From Granulosicoccus sp036478565 (GTDB lineage: Bacteria; Pseudomonadota; Gammaproteobacteria; Granulosicoccales; Granulosicoccaceae): DNA of 64,000 nucleotides. The notes beneath the pieces were generated by a model that saw nothing but the letters and a program-made list of their open reading frames with translations, searched no databases and was not told the DNA's origin. Made by a program: the position numbers and the translations under genes. The stretch spans positions 930,001 to 994,000 of the forward strand of contig OZ245050.1 of the NCBI GenBank assembly GCA_965224525.1, in the 5' to 3' direction. Shown piece after piece: positions 16,855 through 26,013 of the stretch (the stretch's first letter is position 1; every line of letters starts with the position of its first letter).

Positions 16855-17801
16855 ATGAATCACGAGCTGATTTGCTGACCTTGCTGGCAGGTGTTGGTGT
16901 AGTGCTGATTGTGGCAACATTGATTGGGCAAATACTGGCGCGTCGTCAACCGGCAGGCTCAAGCTCTGCGGTCATTGATAACCTGAATGCGCGCATCAAC
17001 GCCTGGTGGGCGATGGTGATATTGCTTGGGCTGGCCTTCCTGGGCGGCAAGGCCGGGGTGATTATCCTGTTTGGCTTTTGCTCTTTCGCGGCTTTACGAG
17101 AGTTTGTCACATTGACCAGTACACAGCGTGCTGATCACTGGGCATTGGTTGCGGCATTTTTTATGGTGCTGCCTTTGCAATATGTATTAATCTGGTTTGA
17201 CTGGTATGGCATGTACTCGATTTTTATACCCGTCTATGCGTTTTTGCTAATGCCGATTCTGGCAGCCTTCAAAGGCAGTACAGAACAATATCTTATCCGT
17301 GTTGCTGAGACACAATGGGCGTTGATGATCAGCGTATTTTGCATATCGCATGTGCCGGCCTTGTTAACGCTGAACATACCCGCTTACGAAGGCCGGCAGG
17401 TTCTGTTGATTGCCTATCTTGTTGTGGTTGTTCAGATCAGCGATGTATTGCAGTACGTTTGGGGGAAATTGATAGGTAAAACGAAAATTGCACCGTCGCT
17501 CTCGCCATCAAAAACGCTCGAAGGCGCGGTTGGCGGGATTCTCAGCGCGACCGCCATTGGTACCTTGTTGTGGTGGATAACGCCGTTTACACCCCTTCAG
17601 TCGGCGGGCTTGTCACTGGTGGTGACCAGCATGGGTTTTCTTGGTGGCTTGGTGATGTCAGCGATCAAACGAGATCGCGGTGTCAAGGACTGGGGCCATA
17701 TGATTGAAGGCCATGGTGGATTCATCGACAGGCTGGATTCCGTACTGTTCTCGGCGCCGATATTCTTTCACCTGGTGCGTTATGGGTGGGATGTCAGTTA
17801 A
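16851..17801 (+). CDS. cdsA: Phosphatidate cytidylyltransferase
   Basis: 316 residues and about eight membrane segments; makes CDP-diacylglycerol from CTP and phosphatidate. The CdsA signature is present as SPSKTLEGAVGG, and the C-terminal KRDRGVKDWGHMIEGHGGFIDRLDS contains the conserved HGGxxDRxDS element. ATGA overlap with the PlsC-like gene shows translational coupling. The amino end carries two extra membrane helices compared with the shortest homologues, as in the group found with PlsC-like neighbours. Confidence 0.92.
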   Translation: MNESRADLLTLLAGVGVVLIVATLIGQILARRQPAGSSSAVIDNLNARINAWWAMVILLGLAFLGGKAGVIILFGFCSFAALREFVTLTSTQRADHWALVAAFFMVLPLQYVLIWFDWYGMYSIFIPVYAFLLMPILAAFKGSTEQYLIRVAETQWALMISVFCISHVPALLTLNIPAYEGRQVLLIAYLVVVVQISDVLQYVWGKLIGKTKIAPSLSPSKTLEGAVGGILSATAIGTLLWWITPFTPLQSAGLSLVVTSMGFLGGLVMSAIKRDRGVKDWGHMIEGHGGFIDRLDSVLFSAPIFFHLVRYGWDVS

Positions 17802-17816
17802 GTAGGGGAGAAACTA

Positions 17817-18449
17817 TTGAACGATAAGGACAGACGGCCTCTTGCGAGCCGCCAAACTGGCTGGGCGCAGGCAGTGGCAAGTTGGCTGGCAGCAACACGG
17901 ATTACACCAAACCAGATTTCCATGCTGAGCATGGTTGCAGCGGCTATCGCCAGCGTTCTGTTCTGGTGGTCGGCGCACTTGTCTGTATGGCCTCGAAGCA
18001 TGGTGTTGTTGCTCGCTGCACTGACTTGCCAACTGCGTTTATTGTGTAATCTGTTCGATGGCATGGTGGCTGTTGAAGCGGGCAAGAAAACAGCAGACGG
18101 GCCAGCCTGGAACGAGTTCCCGGATCGTATGGCCGATGTACTAATTTTTGTTGGTGTCGGGTTGGCTGTTGGCTCACCGGCACTGGGTTGGGCTGCAGCG
18201 GCATTTGCCGTGTCTACCGCCTATGTGCGTGAGCTTGGCAAGGGTATCGACGGCCAAGTGGATTTCAACGGCCCAATGGCTAAGCCGCAACGCATGGCAG
18301 TTATCACTGTTGCTGCAGTGATAACTGCATTTGAAGGGCTATGGAGCGGGCAGGGTCAGTTGCTTGAATGGGCTTTGTGGCTGGTGGCGCTTGGAAGTTT
18401 ACTGACGGCCGGACGGCGAACTGCTGCGTTATTGCAGCGGTTGAGTTAG
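17817..18449 (+). CDS. CDP-alcohol phosphatidyltransferase family protein
   Basis: 210 residues with several membrane segments. The CDP-alcohol phosphotransferase site is FDGMVAVE followed by NEFPDRMAD. Relative to the canonical D-G-x2-A-R-x8-G-x3-D-x3-D, the arginine is Val and one Asp is Asn, variants seen in the branch found beside PlsC/CdsA genes. It is predicted to transfer a phosphatidyl group to an unknown alcohol. The TTG start at 17817 is supported by GGGGAG six bases upstream. Confidence 0.82.
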   Translation: MNDKDRRPLASRQTGWAQAVASWLAATRITPNQISMLSMVAAAIASVLFWWSAHLSVWPRSMVLLLAALTCQLRLLCNLFDGMVAVEAGKKTADGPAWNEFPDRMADVLIFVGVGLAVGSPALGWAAAAFAVSTAYVRELGKGIDGQVDFNGPMAKPQRMAVITVAAVITAFEGLWSGQGQLLEWALWLVALGSLLTAGRRTAALLQRLS

Positions 18450-18517
18450 GGGAGCTTTCCGAATTTCGTCCCGGCAGGTGAGGAGTGTAAGGGTTGCAGA
18501 ACTTTGTTCAGTGACAA

Positions 18518-18535
18518 TATACCCGATCGGGTATA
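18518..18535. promoter_or_regulatory. 18-bp perfect palindrome, likely operator
   Basis: TATACCCGATCGGGTATA is an uninterrupted palindrome ending 10 bases before the ATG of the XRE regulator. It overlaps the region where a -10 box would lie (TTGCAG at 18494-18499 is a possible -35). Position and symmetry fit autorepression by the adjacent HTH protein. Confidence 0.65.
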
Positions 18536-18545
18536 GCATGTATGC

Positions 18546-19046
18546 ATGAATATCATTCGCATGTTGCGCCAGAAAGTCGGGTTGAATCAAACAGAATTTG
18601 CCAGCCAGTCCGGTACATCGCAGTCTACTATTGCAGAGTACGAGTCCGGCGCGAAGTCCCCGACGATGCGTACCGTTAAACGAATTGCAGCAAAGTTTAA
18701 CCTAGAGGTCGAAGTAAATTCGCAGCCACGAATGACACGAGAAGATCGTCGCAGCCTGGCCTATCACAGCGCGATTGCCACGCATCTGAAAGAGAATCCT
18801 GTTGCAGTAGTCGCACAAGCGCAGGCCAATCTGAATCGCTGGATAAAGGTGAGGCCAGCTGCAAGGGTGCTGATGTCTCGTTGGTCATTGTGGTTACAAC
18901 TGCCGGTGCAAGACCTGACCAAACTTATGCTCAATCAAAGCACTGATTGCAGGGACATGCGACAAGTATCGCCATTTGCCGGAGTGCTCAGTGCAGCAGA
19001 GCGCGCCGCCATACTCCGACAGTTTCAACAGGTGTACGCCGCGTGA
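18546..19046 (+). CDS. XRE-family HTH regulator, antitoxin-like
   Basis: 166 residues. The N-terminal helix-turn-helix reads RMLRQKVGLNQTEFASQSG then TSQSTIAEYESGAKSPTMRT, a classical Cro/C1-type domain. The C-terminal 90 residues are helical and of no recognised family. Its stop codon overlaps the GTG of the nucleotidyltransferase gene (GTGA), the coupling expected of an antitoxin-toxin or regulator-effector pair. It probably binds the palindrome just upstream. With its partner truncated, the pair may no longer function as a toxin-antitoxin module. Confidence 0.75.
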   Translation: MNIIRMLRQKVGLNQTEFASQSGTSQSTIAEYESGAKSPTMRTVKRIAAKFNLEVEVNSQPRMTREDRRSLAYHSAIATHLKENPVAVVAQAQANLNRWIKVRPAARVLMSRWSLWLQLPVQDLTKLMLNQSTDCRDMRQVSPFAGVLSAAERAAILRQFQQVYAA

Positions 19047-19519
19047 AGCGATCAGAGTTTGAACATGCTGTGCGGGCAGCAGGCGCTATTCTGGCAACCG
19101 ACAAACTGTTAATCATCGGCAGTCAAGCCATTCACGGATCTGTGGACGAAATATTTGACGAAGCGGAACGGTCAATCAAAGTTGACATCGCAAGTCTTGG
19201 TGAAAATGCAGAGCATAACGCAGATGTCATTGATGGTTCGATAGGGGAGCTGTCCATTTTCCAGTCAACGTTCGGTTATTACGCGCAGGGCGTGACGGCA
19301 GCTACTGCAATGCTTCCGAATGGGTGGCGCAAGCGTCCGGTCACCATCACGAGGCAATTGGCGAATTCGGTCTATGCGTCCATTGAACTTGGTCAGAAAA
19401 TATCCAATGGCATCGGCACCATCAGTGATGCCGCCAATCATGACAACGCGGCTCGAAATTATCGACCATGGCGATGCGACACCACTGGTGGTAGCCGAGG
19501 GACGTATTCACTTCGATAA
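19043..19519 (+). pseudogene. Truncated DUF6036-like nucleotidyltransferase fused to ABC exporter sequence
   Basis: Starts with GTG at 19043. Residues 1 to about 102 match the nucleotidyltransferase family often paired with XRE regulators: MKRSEFEHAVRAAG, LIIGSQAIHGS, ADVIDGSIGELS, FGYYAQGVTA, LPNGWRKR. From about residue 103 (near 19346) the sequence switches without a stop to RQLANSVYASIELGQKIS, typical of an ABC exporter membrane-to-ATPase linker. The chimera ends at residue 158 after a frameshift. The native C-terminal half of the nucleotidyltransferase is missing, so it is probably inactive. The family name is given from memory of the motif pattern. Confidence 0.6.
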
Positions 19520-20144
19520 CATAAGCTTTTCCTACAGCCAGGCGGAAGTTGTTGATGATGCTGTCACGTCAGTACTGGTTATCCGGAATCTGCCTCTGAC
19601 GATTGCGGCCAGCGAGAAGGTCGGGGTCGTTGGTTTGTCAGGTGCCGGCAAGTCGACCTTGATCAGTTTTGCTGCACCGGTTGCGTGACCTTGATAGCGG
19701 CGCAATCCATATCGATGGCAACGATATCAGCGATGTTACTCAGGCAACTCTTCGTAGCCAAGTTGGTGTGGTGAAACAGGATGTAGCCCTGTTTCATCGG
19801 TCGGTGCGCGACAATATCCGATATGGTTCACCCGAGGCCAGCGATGCGGAGATCGAACGGGCGTTGTCCCTGGCGGACGCCGAAGGTTTCATTGGCGATT
19901 TGCCCACCGCCTGTCAACCATCGCTGCCATGGATCGTTTGGTAGTTATGAATCATGGCCGGATCGTTGAAACCGGCACCCATGATGAGCTGATTGACCAA
20001 CGAGGGATCTACGCAAGACTCTGGGAGCGGCAGTCCGGTGGGTTTATTGAGGCTGAATCTGCAAGCCCAGCTGCCGACAAGCATTTGTGGTGCATTTGCT
20101 GGAATGCCTCTGCTGTAACAGGGGCTGATGGAACCCTGTGGTAG
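19347..20144 (+). pseudogene. Remnant of an ABC exporter ATPase
   Basis: Translations in three successive phases belong to one ABC exporter C-terminal region: RQLANSVYASIELGQKIS, then IRFDN-like HFDNISFSYSQ and GVVGLSGAGKSTLIS (Walker A), then LRDLDSGAIHIDG and GVVKQDVALFHRSVRDNIRY (Q-loop), then MDRLVVMNHGRIVETGTHDE. The transmembrane domain is absent. The LSGGQ signature and Walker B are deleted near 19905-19930, where DLP runs straight into LSTIAAMDRL. At least three frame changes are needed. It is clearly dead. The left end is fused to the nucleotidyltransferase fragment. Confidence 0.8.
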
Positions 20145-20150
20145 CCTGAA

Positions 20151-20297
20151 TTATCGACAATAGTTGACCTTTACTCATTGTTGCACCAGCGTCTGAAAGG
20201 GGATGAAACGAAAGCGCTGATTAAAAGCGAAGTAGTACGCCATGATAGTATGGTTGAGCTTTATGCTTCAGTTATCGCACAACATATTAACGTGTAA
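20151..20297 (+). pseudogene. 48-codon fragment of a lost gene
   Basis: An open stretch without a start codon ends at TAA at 20295-20297. It reads like ordinary soluble protein (VDLYSLLHQRLKGDETKAL, SMVELYASVIAQH). It follows the ABC remnant directly and may be the end of a deleted neighbour. The family is not recognised. Confidence 0.25.
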
Positions 20298-20314
20298 GCC
20301 AACCTATAAAAATT

Positions 20315-20959
20315 ATGAACAATATCCTCCTGGCAGAGTGGCAGGCTTCACCTCGGGACGATACCTCCGCGATAGTTATACCAGACGGGTGCCGTGACCT
20401 CATTATGTGTCATGCACCAGGAGAGAAACCTCAGTGGTTTGTTTCTTCTCTGGAGGAAAGCACCTACACGGTACCGATTAAAGCAGACGTTGCCATGCAG
20501 GGTTTTCGTCTGCTGCCTGGAGCTAGAATCGATGAAGAACTGCTATTGATGTCCGTCCAGAACATGCCAGTCGACATAGACGAGGTCAGCTGTCGACTTG
20601 ATAGCTATTCATATGTATCGAGTTCTGTCACTGAAATACTGACATGTCTTGCCGTCAGTACCAATTCGGTTGCAAGTGCAGCACATGAACTTGGTGTTAG
20701 CTCGAGGAGTATGCAACGGTTGCTTAAACGCGAAACCGGACATTCTCCGGCTTTCTGGCTGCAGCTGGCGCGTGTTCGAAAAGCTGCGCGTGCAGTGCTT
20801 GAGACCTCACCGCTTGCGGAGATTGCGGCTATCTACGGTTACTCGGATCAAGCGCATATGACCCGTGAATTCAAACGCTGGTTGAACATCAGCCCTGCAA
20901 GAGTGCGTTTTTCGAGTGAAATTGTTGAACAATTGAATCAACCAGGCTATGCCAGTTGA
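20315..20959 (+). CDS. AraC-family transcriptional regulator
   Basis: 214 residues. The N-terminal part (IVIPDGCRDLIMCHAPG) resembles the ligand domain of AraC proteins with a DUF6597-like start. The C-terminal DNA-binding domain has two helix-turn-helices: VASAAHELGVSSRSMQRLLK and LAEIAAIYGYSDQAHMTREF, the latter matching the AraC signature, ending WLNISPARVR. It lies between the decayed ABC fragment and a convergent VOC protein gene; the target is unknown. Confidence 0.85.
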   Translation: MNNILLAEWQASPRDDTSAIVIPDGCRDLIMCHAPGEKPQWFVSSLEESTYTVPIKADVAMQGFRLLPGARIDEELLLMSVQNMPVDIDEVSCRLDSYSYVSSSVTEILTCLAVSTNSVASAAHELGVSSRSMQRLLKRETGHSPAFWLQLARVRKAARAVLETSPLAEIAAIYGYSDQAHMTREFKRWLNISPARVRFSSEIVEQLNQPGYAS

Positions 20960-20999
20960 CCTGTAGTCTGGCAATTGGAAAGTATTCTGGCGTTACCGG

Positions 21000-21383
21000 T
21001 TAACCGCTAACCGGCGTGCATATTTCGATAAGGTAGCCGTTTTTGTCGGAAACATAAGCAGTCGTTTGCCCCCACGGCATGTCCTCGGGCTTTTGCACCA
21101 GTGTAGCGCCTGCGGCAAGTGCTTTGTCCAGGCTGGCTGACACATCGTCTGTTTCAAATGCAATTTCGAAAACCGGGTTAGTGGCAACAGCAGGGGACGG
21201 GGATTTCCCCAGACTGGTCATTAACTCCAGCGATGAAAACGAGAGTGTTGTAGCGCCGGTATCCAGTTCACCGTAGTCCCCGCTTTCATGCAGCATTTTT
21301 TGTTTGAGACCAAATGCATTGTGGTAGAAGCGCAGGCTTTCTTCGACATTGGCTACATAAAGAATGGTGTATTTAAATCTCAT
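21000..21383 (-). CDS. VOC/glyoxalase-family protein
   Basis: 127 residues forming two beta-alpha-beta-beta-beta units of the vicinal oxygen chelate fold: YTILYVANVEESLRFYHNAF in the first half, and EIAFETDDVSASLDKALAAG with YVSDKNGYLIEI in the second. The metal-ligand glutamate near the end (LIEI) is retained. The substrate is unknown. ATG at 21383 is preferred over GTG three codons upstream. It converges with the AraC gene 40 bases away. Confidence 0.82.
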   Translation of the reverse strand: MRFKYTILYVANVEESLRFYHNAFGLKQKMLHESGDYGELDTGATTLSFSSLELMTSLGKSPSPAVATNPVFEIAFETDDVSASLDKALAAGATLVQKPEDMPWGQTTAYVSDKNGYLIEICTPVSG

Positions 21384-21908
21384 ATTTGACACGCTGCTGG
21401 CTCTCGATCAATTGTTTGACAGTATTTTGATGGACAACATAGCGTTGTGGTTATTGAGTGTCTTGAAGATATGCGACAAAATCCGTTGTAAATCTACCGG
21501 TTGCATTAGCTGCATCACCAGAGCGCTTCAAGTGTTCGACCAAGCAAGTCATTTGACGACTGTCAGGGGAATTACTGATATCTCATCAACACCAATTGCA
21601 CGCGGTGCTGGTGTGCCTGCCAATTCGACCGTCGGCGCATATACGGCTTGTCCAGATCCTTCACCGTGCTGTGACGCTGGCGCTCAATCTCGGCAACCGG
21701 CTCACGGTCATATCACCGCACGGGTTGCCTATATGTATGGCGAACTGCTGCGTGTATTGCCGATTGTCAGCTAGCCAATCCAAATGCTCTACGTGCACTG
21801 TGATGCACAATAGGAACGCACGATCCGCCAACGTTCAATTTCAAGATAGATGCGCCAGCCAGCGACAGACAGGTCACGCACCCGAAGATATTTACGCGGC
21901 TTGCAGAT
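21384..21908. other. Intergenic region without recognised gene
   Basis: Several short open frames (for example 21364-21774 and 21596-22018) lack ribosome binding sites and family motifs. The stretch lies upstream of the VOC gene and downstream of the large propeller gene. I see no RNA gene or repeat. Confidence 0.4.
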
Positions 21909-24899
21909 CTATTCGACCGAGAAGTTCAATCGACTGCTCCAGGGGCCGTGGCCGTGGGAGTTCCATGTCAGTACCCACCACCGGCCATTGCCATCTGCCA
22001 GTTCGTTGGGTGGCGTGACTTCACATAGGCCGCTGCCATCGCCGCAACCGGCTTGTGCGGCCGTGTACCAGCGTTTGATTCTGTTTCCAGAGCTGTCATT
22101 AACCCACAGGTAGTACCAGCTTGACTCAGCCTGAGCATGCCAGCGGTAGCTTGGAGTTGAATCATTAATCGAGCCTGATGGTGCCTGAAGAGTAGTTGCC
22201 GGAGGCGGATCGGCAGGTGCGTCGACGTCAAAGGGCAGTGGGCTGCTCCATGGCCCGTGGCCAGCAGAATTCCAGGTTTTGATCCACCACTGGCCCGACC
22301 CATTGTCCAGTGGCGCGACAGCAGTCACTGAGCACTCGCCAGCTCCACTGCCGCAGCTTGCCTGAGAGGCTGTATACCAGCGCCTGAATTTGATACCGCC
22401 GGAATCCTTGACCCAGATGTAATACCAGCTGGCATTTGCCACGGCATTCCAGCTGTAGGTTGGTGTGCTGTTGCTGATATTGCCTGACGGGCTTTGCAGT
22501 GTGGCAGCAGCCGGTGTTTGCTCCTCATCGAGGTTGATGCGGTAGTTGCCACCGCCGGGTGAGCCGGTGTAGACGATATTGCCATCATTCGGATCAACCA
22601 CAATAGCAAACGCCATTGGCCAGTCCAGGCCATCGTTCAGGGTTTGCCAGCTTGTGCCACCATCTACTGAGCGCCACACGCCCGTAGAACCCTGTATGTA
22701 ACCACCTGAGGTATAGGCTGACGAAGACGTGGCAAACAGATTTTGGGCGTTGTTCGGATCGACGGCAACGTCCCTTACAAATGCGCTATCCAAGGCGGTT
22801 GGAGTGCAGTCGGTATTGACGTTAATTGAACCCGATATGTCGCACTTATATACACCCTGCGAATTGTTGGTATTGAATACAGCCACGTAGACAATTTCAG
22901 GAACGTTCGGGTCGATGGCAATACCGGAGATACCCGACCAGACATGACGATTGAACACTTGCTGGTTTTCGTCATCGATAACTGCGTTGAAATTGCCGCC
23001 GATATAACCCGCATGCATAACCGGGCTCCACGATGTGCCGTGATTGAACGAGACAAACAACCCGGCTTCACCGCCAGCGTATACCGTACCATTGCCCGCA
23101 ACCTCCGTTACCCGGCAACCGGCATTGCAGTCATACACTTCCGCCCAATGCTCGCCACTATCCTCGCTTTTGTAAACGGCACCTGCTGCTGTGACATACA
23201 GCCGTCGGGCAAACGGGTCACTGGTGGGGTCAAGCGACAAGCCATAGACATCCGGTGTTGAGGGGTTCTGACTGGTTTGCCAGTTGTTGTCAAAAGATGT
23301 CCAGTTGGTGCCGGAATCTGTGCTGCGTAAGGGCGAAACAGGAGACCTCTGATCTCCCGCCGCAAACATCCATACGGTTTTAGCGTCCTTGGGGTCGGAT
23401 ATCAGTGCTGATGTCACACCTCCATAGGAAATATCCGCATTAATACCGCCTTCCCATTCATCGGTGTTGTGGGTGCATAACTTCCAGGAGTCGCCCTTGT
23501 CATCACTGACAGTGCAACCCAGGTCGTTTAGTCCGGCATAGATCACATCGGAGTCTCTAGCGTTTACCTCTAGAATAAACGGTGTGATGTTGTCCAGTCC
23601 GGTCGATGACCAACCAGCAGTCGTATTGCCCGTGGTTGCCAGATTTTCGAAGCTTAGCGTCTTGTCTCCGTTGTTTTGCGTGACTTGCTGAGCACCAAAT
23701 ACAAACTGGTTGGTCGCCCAAAGCAGTCGATCAGGGTTGGATAAATCAAAACCGATGGTGTGATTGGCCGATTCGAGCGTGGGGGAGAGAATGGTAAAAA
23801 CTCTGGACCAGCCCAACTTCCAGTTATTTTGAGTACCCGCCCAATCGCGGCTTTCTCCGAGCCCTGAAAACTGCCAGCCGTTAGCATTACCGCTGTTGTT
23901 GGATATTCGCCAACCTGCCTCCGTTTGAAAGTGATAAGTGGTATCGATGTTGATAACACGCATCGATTGAGGTGTGGATGCGTCAGGCCACAATATCAGT
24001 ACCGGTTGATAGTATTGGTCGTCATACCCCGGCGTGGTGAAGGCAAGTTGCCAGTTGTCGCTAGCGATATCAGATACGGCATAGTGGACCCTGGCTTCGT
24101 GGGGTGCGGAAACACTGGCGACAAACGCGTGGTACGGGGCAACCGGGTTGAATGCGACGTCGCTGATTTCTGGTATGTTTAGTGCGATTTGCGTCCAGGT
24201 ATTGCCTCGGTCGTCACTCATGAACAGCGCGTTTAGCGTGGTAATACCGGCTTCGATGAATTGCCTTTCCTGGTTGGCAAGCGCCAGCACCACATCAGGG
24301 TTGTTGGGGTGAATAACAATTTTGGTGATAGCGATGTTGTCAGCATTGGCAGCGCCGGCGGGAATGAGATCCGCCGTATAGACAAAACTGTTTCCCCCAT
24401 CATCACTGCGAAGTATCTTGCTGTCCGCAACGTTATGGTTGGAGATTCTTGATGCGTAAACTGTGGCAGCTGTACCGTTGCCTGCTGTTGATGGTTGATA
24501 CGCGATGCTCAGATATTTTCCGGCGTATGGAATCGATGAGGCGGGTGCTTGGTCAACGGCTGTGAAACTGGTGCCTGCATTACCGGATCGGTACAAGCCG
24601 CCCTCTGTTGCCAACAGGATGATGTTAGCATTTGAAGGGTCGAAAGCAACGCCTGTGATATGAGTGTCTGGTACGCCATTGTCGGGTGTGATCATCTGCC
24701 ACTGAGAGTCAGATGTTTTTTTGATATAGGCTCCAGCCAGATCGGTACCGGCCACCAGTGTACCGGTAGGGCCAGCGCCAACAATGTTCATGGCACCGCC
24801 GCCACCGATATTGACGCGTTGCCATTGCGCGGCCTGTGCGGGACCAGACAGGCATGTAAAAAGAATAAGCAGCAGCGCGGTGAATTGTCCAGTATTCAT
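21909..24899 (-). CDS. Secreted GH74/BNR-type beta-propeller protein with two C-terminal Trp/Cys modules
   Basis: 996 residues; signal peptide MNTGQFTALLLILFTCLSG..AQA. The mature start WQRVNIGGGGAMNIVGA and LVAGTDLAGAY resemble the first blade of GH74 xyloglucanases and sortilin-like propellers. Repeated SDDRGNTW / SEDSGEHW / SVDGGTSWQ Asp-box (BNR) motifs mark seven or more blades. The last ~198 residues are two modules with SWYYxWVxDS, a Cys pair spaced by seven residues, WWxxTWNS and GHGPWSS, the same family as in the GH5 protein. GH74 catalysis is not proven: the paired aspartates were not located with confidence. An upstream in-frame start at 24956 is unlikely because it precedes the signal peptide. 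Confidence 0.82.
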   Translation of the reverse strand: MNTGQFTALLLILFTCLSGPAQAAQWQRVNIGGGGAMNIVGAGPTGTLVAGTDLAGAYIKKTSDSQWQMITPDNGVPDTHITGVAFDPSNANIILLATEGGLYRSGNAGTSFTAVDQAPASSIPYAGKYLSIAYQPSTAGNGTAATVYASRISNHNVADSKILRSDDGGNSFVYTADLIPAGAANADNIAITKIVIHPNNPDVVLALANQERQFIEAGITTLNALFMSDDRGNTWTQIALNIPEISDVAFNPVAPYHAFVASVSAPHEARVHYAVSDIASDNWQLAFTTPGYDDQYYQPVLILWPDASTPQSMRVINIDTTYHFQTEAGWRISNNSGNANGWQFSGLGESRDWAGTQNNWKLGWSRVFTILSPTLESANHTIGFDLSNPDRLLWATNQFVFGAQQVTQNNGDKTLSFENLATTGNTTAGWSSTGLDNITPFILEVNARDSDVIYAGLNDLGCTVSDDKGDSWKLCTHNTDEWEGGINADISYGGVTSALISDPKDAKTVWMFAAGDQRSPVSPLRSTDSGTNWTSFDNNWQTSQNPSTPDVYGLSLDPTSDPFARRLYVTAAGAVYKSEDSGEHWAEVYDCNAGCRVTEVAGNGTVYAGGEAGLFVSFNHGTSWSPVMHAGYIGGNFNAVIDDENQQVFNRHVWSGISGIAIDPNVPEIVYVAVFNTNNSQGVYKCDISGSINVNTDCTPTALDSAFVRDVAVDPNNAQNLFATSSSAYTSGGYIQGSTGVWRSVDGGTSWQTLNDGLDWPMAFAIVVDPNDGNIVYTGSPGGGNYRINLDEEQTPAAATLQSPSGNISNSTPTYSWNAVANASWYYIWVKDSGGIKFRRWYTASQASCGSGAGECSVTAVAPLDNGSGQWWIKTWNSAGHGPWSSPLPFDVDAPADPPPATTLQAPSGSINDSTPSYRWHAQAESSWYYLWVNDSSGNRIKRWYTAAQAGCGDGSGLCEVTPPNELADGNGRWWVLTWNSHGHGPWSSRLNFSVE

Positions 24900-25368
24900 C
24901 GTTATTTTTTCTTTGGCCTGGTTATTATTGATGTGCGAACAATCACACGGTCGCAAGTAGAACGCCTGGAAAGCTCGACCGATGGCCCTGGTGGCTGATC
25001 AACGACCATTATGGCAGATGGTTGTGCAGAGTGTGAACGGCTGTTGGCTGGTAATAACCCGCGGTAGTACTCCGGCAGGGCGGACAGGCTATCTGGTGAT
25101 GTAGAGCATAGCTATCTCACGACTGACCGGAACCAGGTGCCATTGCGCATACCAAGTTGATGGTGGCGATTTAGGGCGAGTACATCGACTGCTTCGATGG
25201 ACAGCCCGGTTCCTTTGGATCAAGGCGCTGATCAGCGTGGAACTTACGATCCTGGCACACACCAAAGCGTATGAACTCAAGAAGCTGGAATGGCCAGGTG
25301 GGCTCGCTAAACGGGATGTTGCTTTAAAGCTTCAACACGTTCCGTATGATTTCAATGGGCCTTTCTTG
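24900..25368. other. Intergenic region without recognised gene
   Basis: About 470 bases between the propeller gene start and the DUF302 gene stop. Short open frames at 25089-25280 and 25237-25545 have no recognisable product. No repeat or RNA gene is seen. Confidence 0.4.
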
Positions 25369-25887
25369 CTAAAGGTCCCCGTTAACGCCGGCATCGATAA
25401 TACTGTTTATCGAGTCGCGAACCTGTTCGGCAAGTGTGGTCAATTCTGGTGTGAGCGTTACCGTGTTTACCATCATGTCCATATTCATCGAAATGATCCA
25501 GCCCTGTTTGTCATCGTCTTCAATGACAGCTATCCGACACGGTAGAAAGCCTGCAAAAATGGGATCGTACTCAACCATTTTTTTGGCGATCAATGCATCG
25601 CAAAATGCCAGTATTCGCATATAGTTGGCCTCTTCACCCATCGCTATGACTTGTTCGGACAGTGGTAAATCAGCAACCATCTTGAAGTTCAGAATATTGG
25701 CCCTGAGCATCATGGACTCAATGGCTTCGTCTATGGATATGTCTTCTGCGATCTTGTACTTCTTGATGCTTTCCTGAATAACTTGCCTTTCAATTTCAGC
25801 AGCCGCGCCTTCTTTTTTAGCTTCATCGGCCCAGGCGGCGGTGTGAAAGAACAGCGCGCTTACAATGATAAATAGAATTGATCTCAT
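25369..25887 (-). CDS. Exported DUF302-domain protein
   Basis: 172 residues with a cleavable signal peptide (FIIVSALFFHTAAWA). The C-terminal ~100 residues fit DUF302: LAFCDALIAKKMVEYDPIFAG, FLPCRIAVIEDDD and GWIISMNMDMM, with the conserved Cys pair at FCD and PCR. The function is unknown; family members are often periplasmic and linked to redox or sulfur genes. An AAGGAG sits eight bases upstream of the start codon. It appears monocistronic. Confidence 0.78.
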   Translation of the reverse strand: MRSILFIIVSALFFHTAAWADEAKKEGAAAEIERQVIQESIKKYKIAEDISIDEAIESMMLRANILNFKMVADLPLSEQVIAMGEEANYMRILAFCDALIAKKMVEYDPIFAGFLPCRIAVIEDDDKQGWIISMNMDMMVNTVTLTPELTTLAEQVRDSINSIIDAGVNGDL

Positions 25888-26013
25888 GATTTTGCTTCTC
25901 CTTGTGATTTGCCGAATATCTGATGACTCGATTCAAACAGTAAAATTCTGCACCATGTGTTAATCATTGTGTCTTAATTGCAGGCTAGTTGAATGTAGCG
26001 GGAGTTGCGTGGG

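Noticed and set aside
21364..22018. Two overlapping plus-strand frames before the propeller gene
   Set aside because: They overlap each other and the propeller gene end, without motifs.
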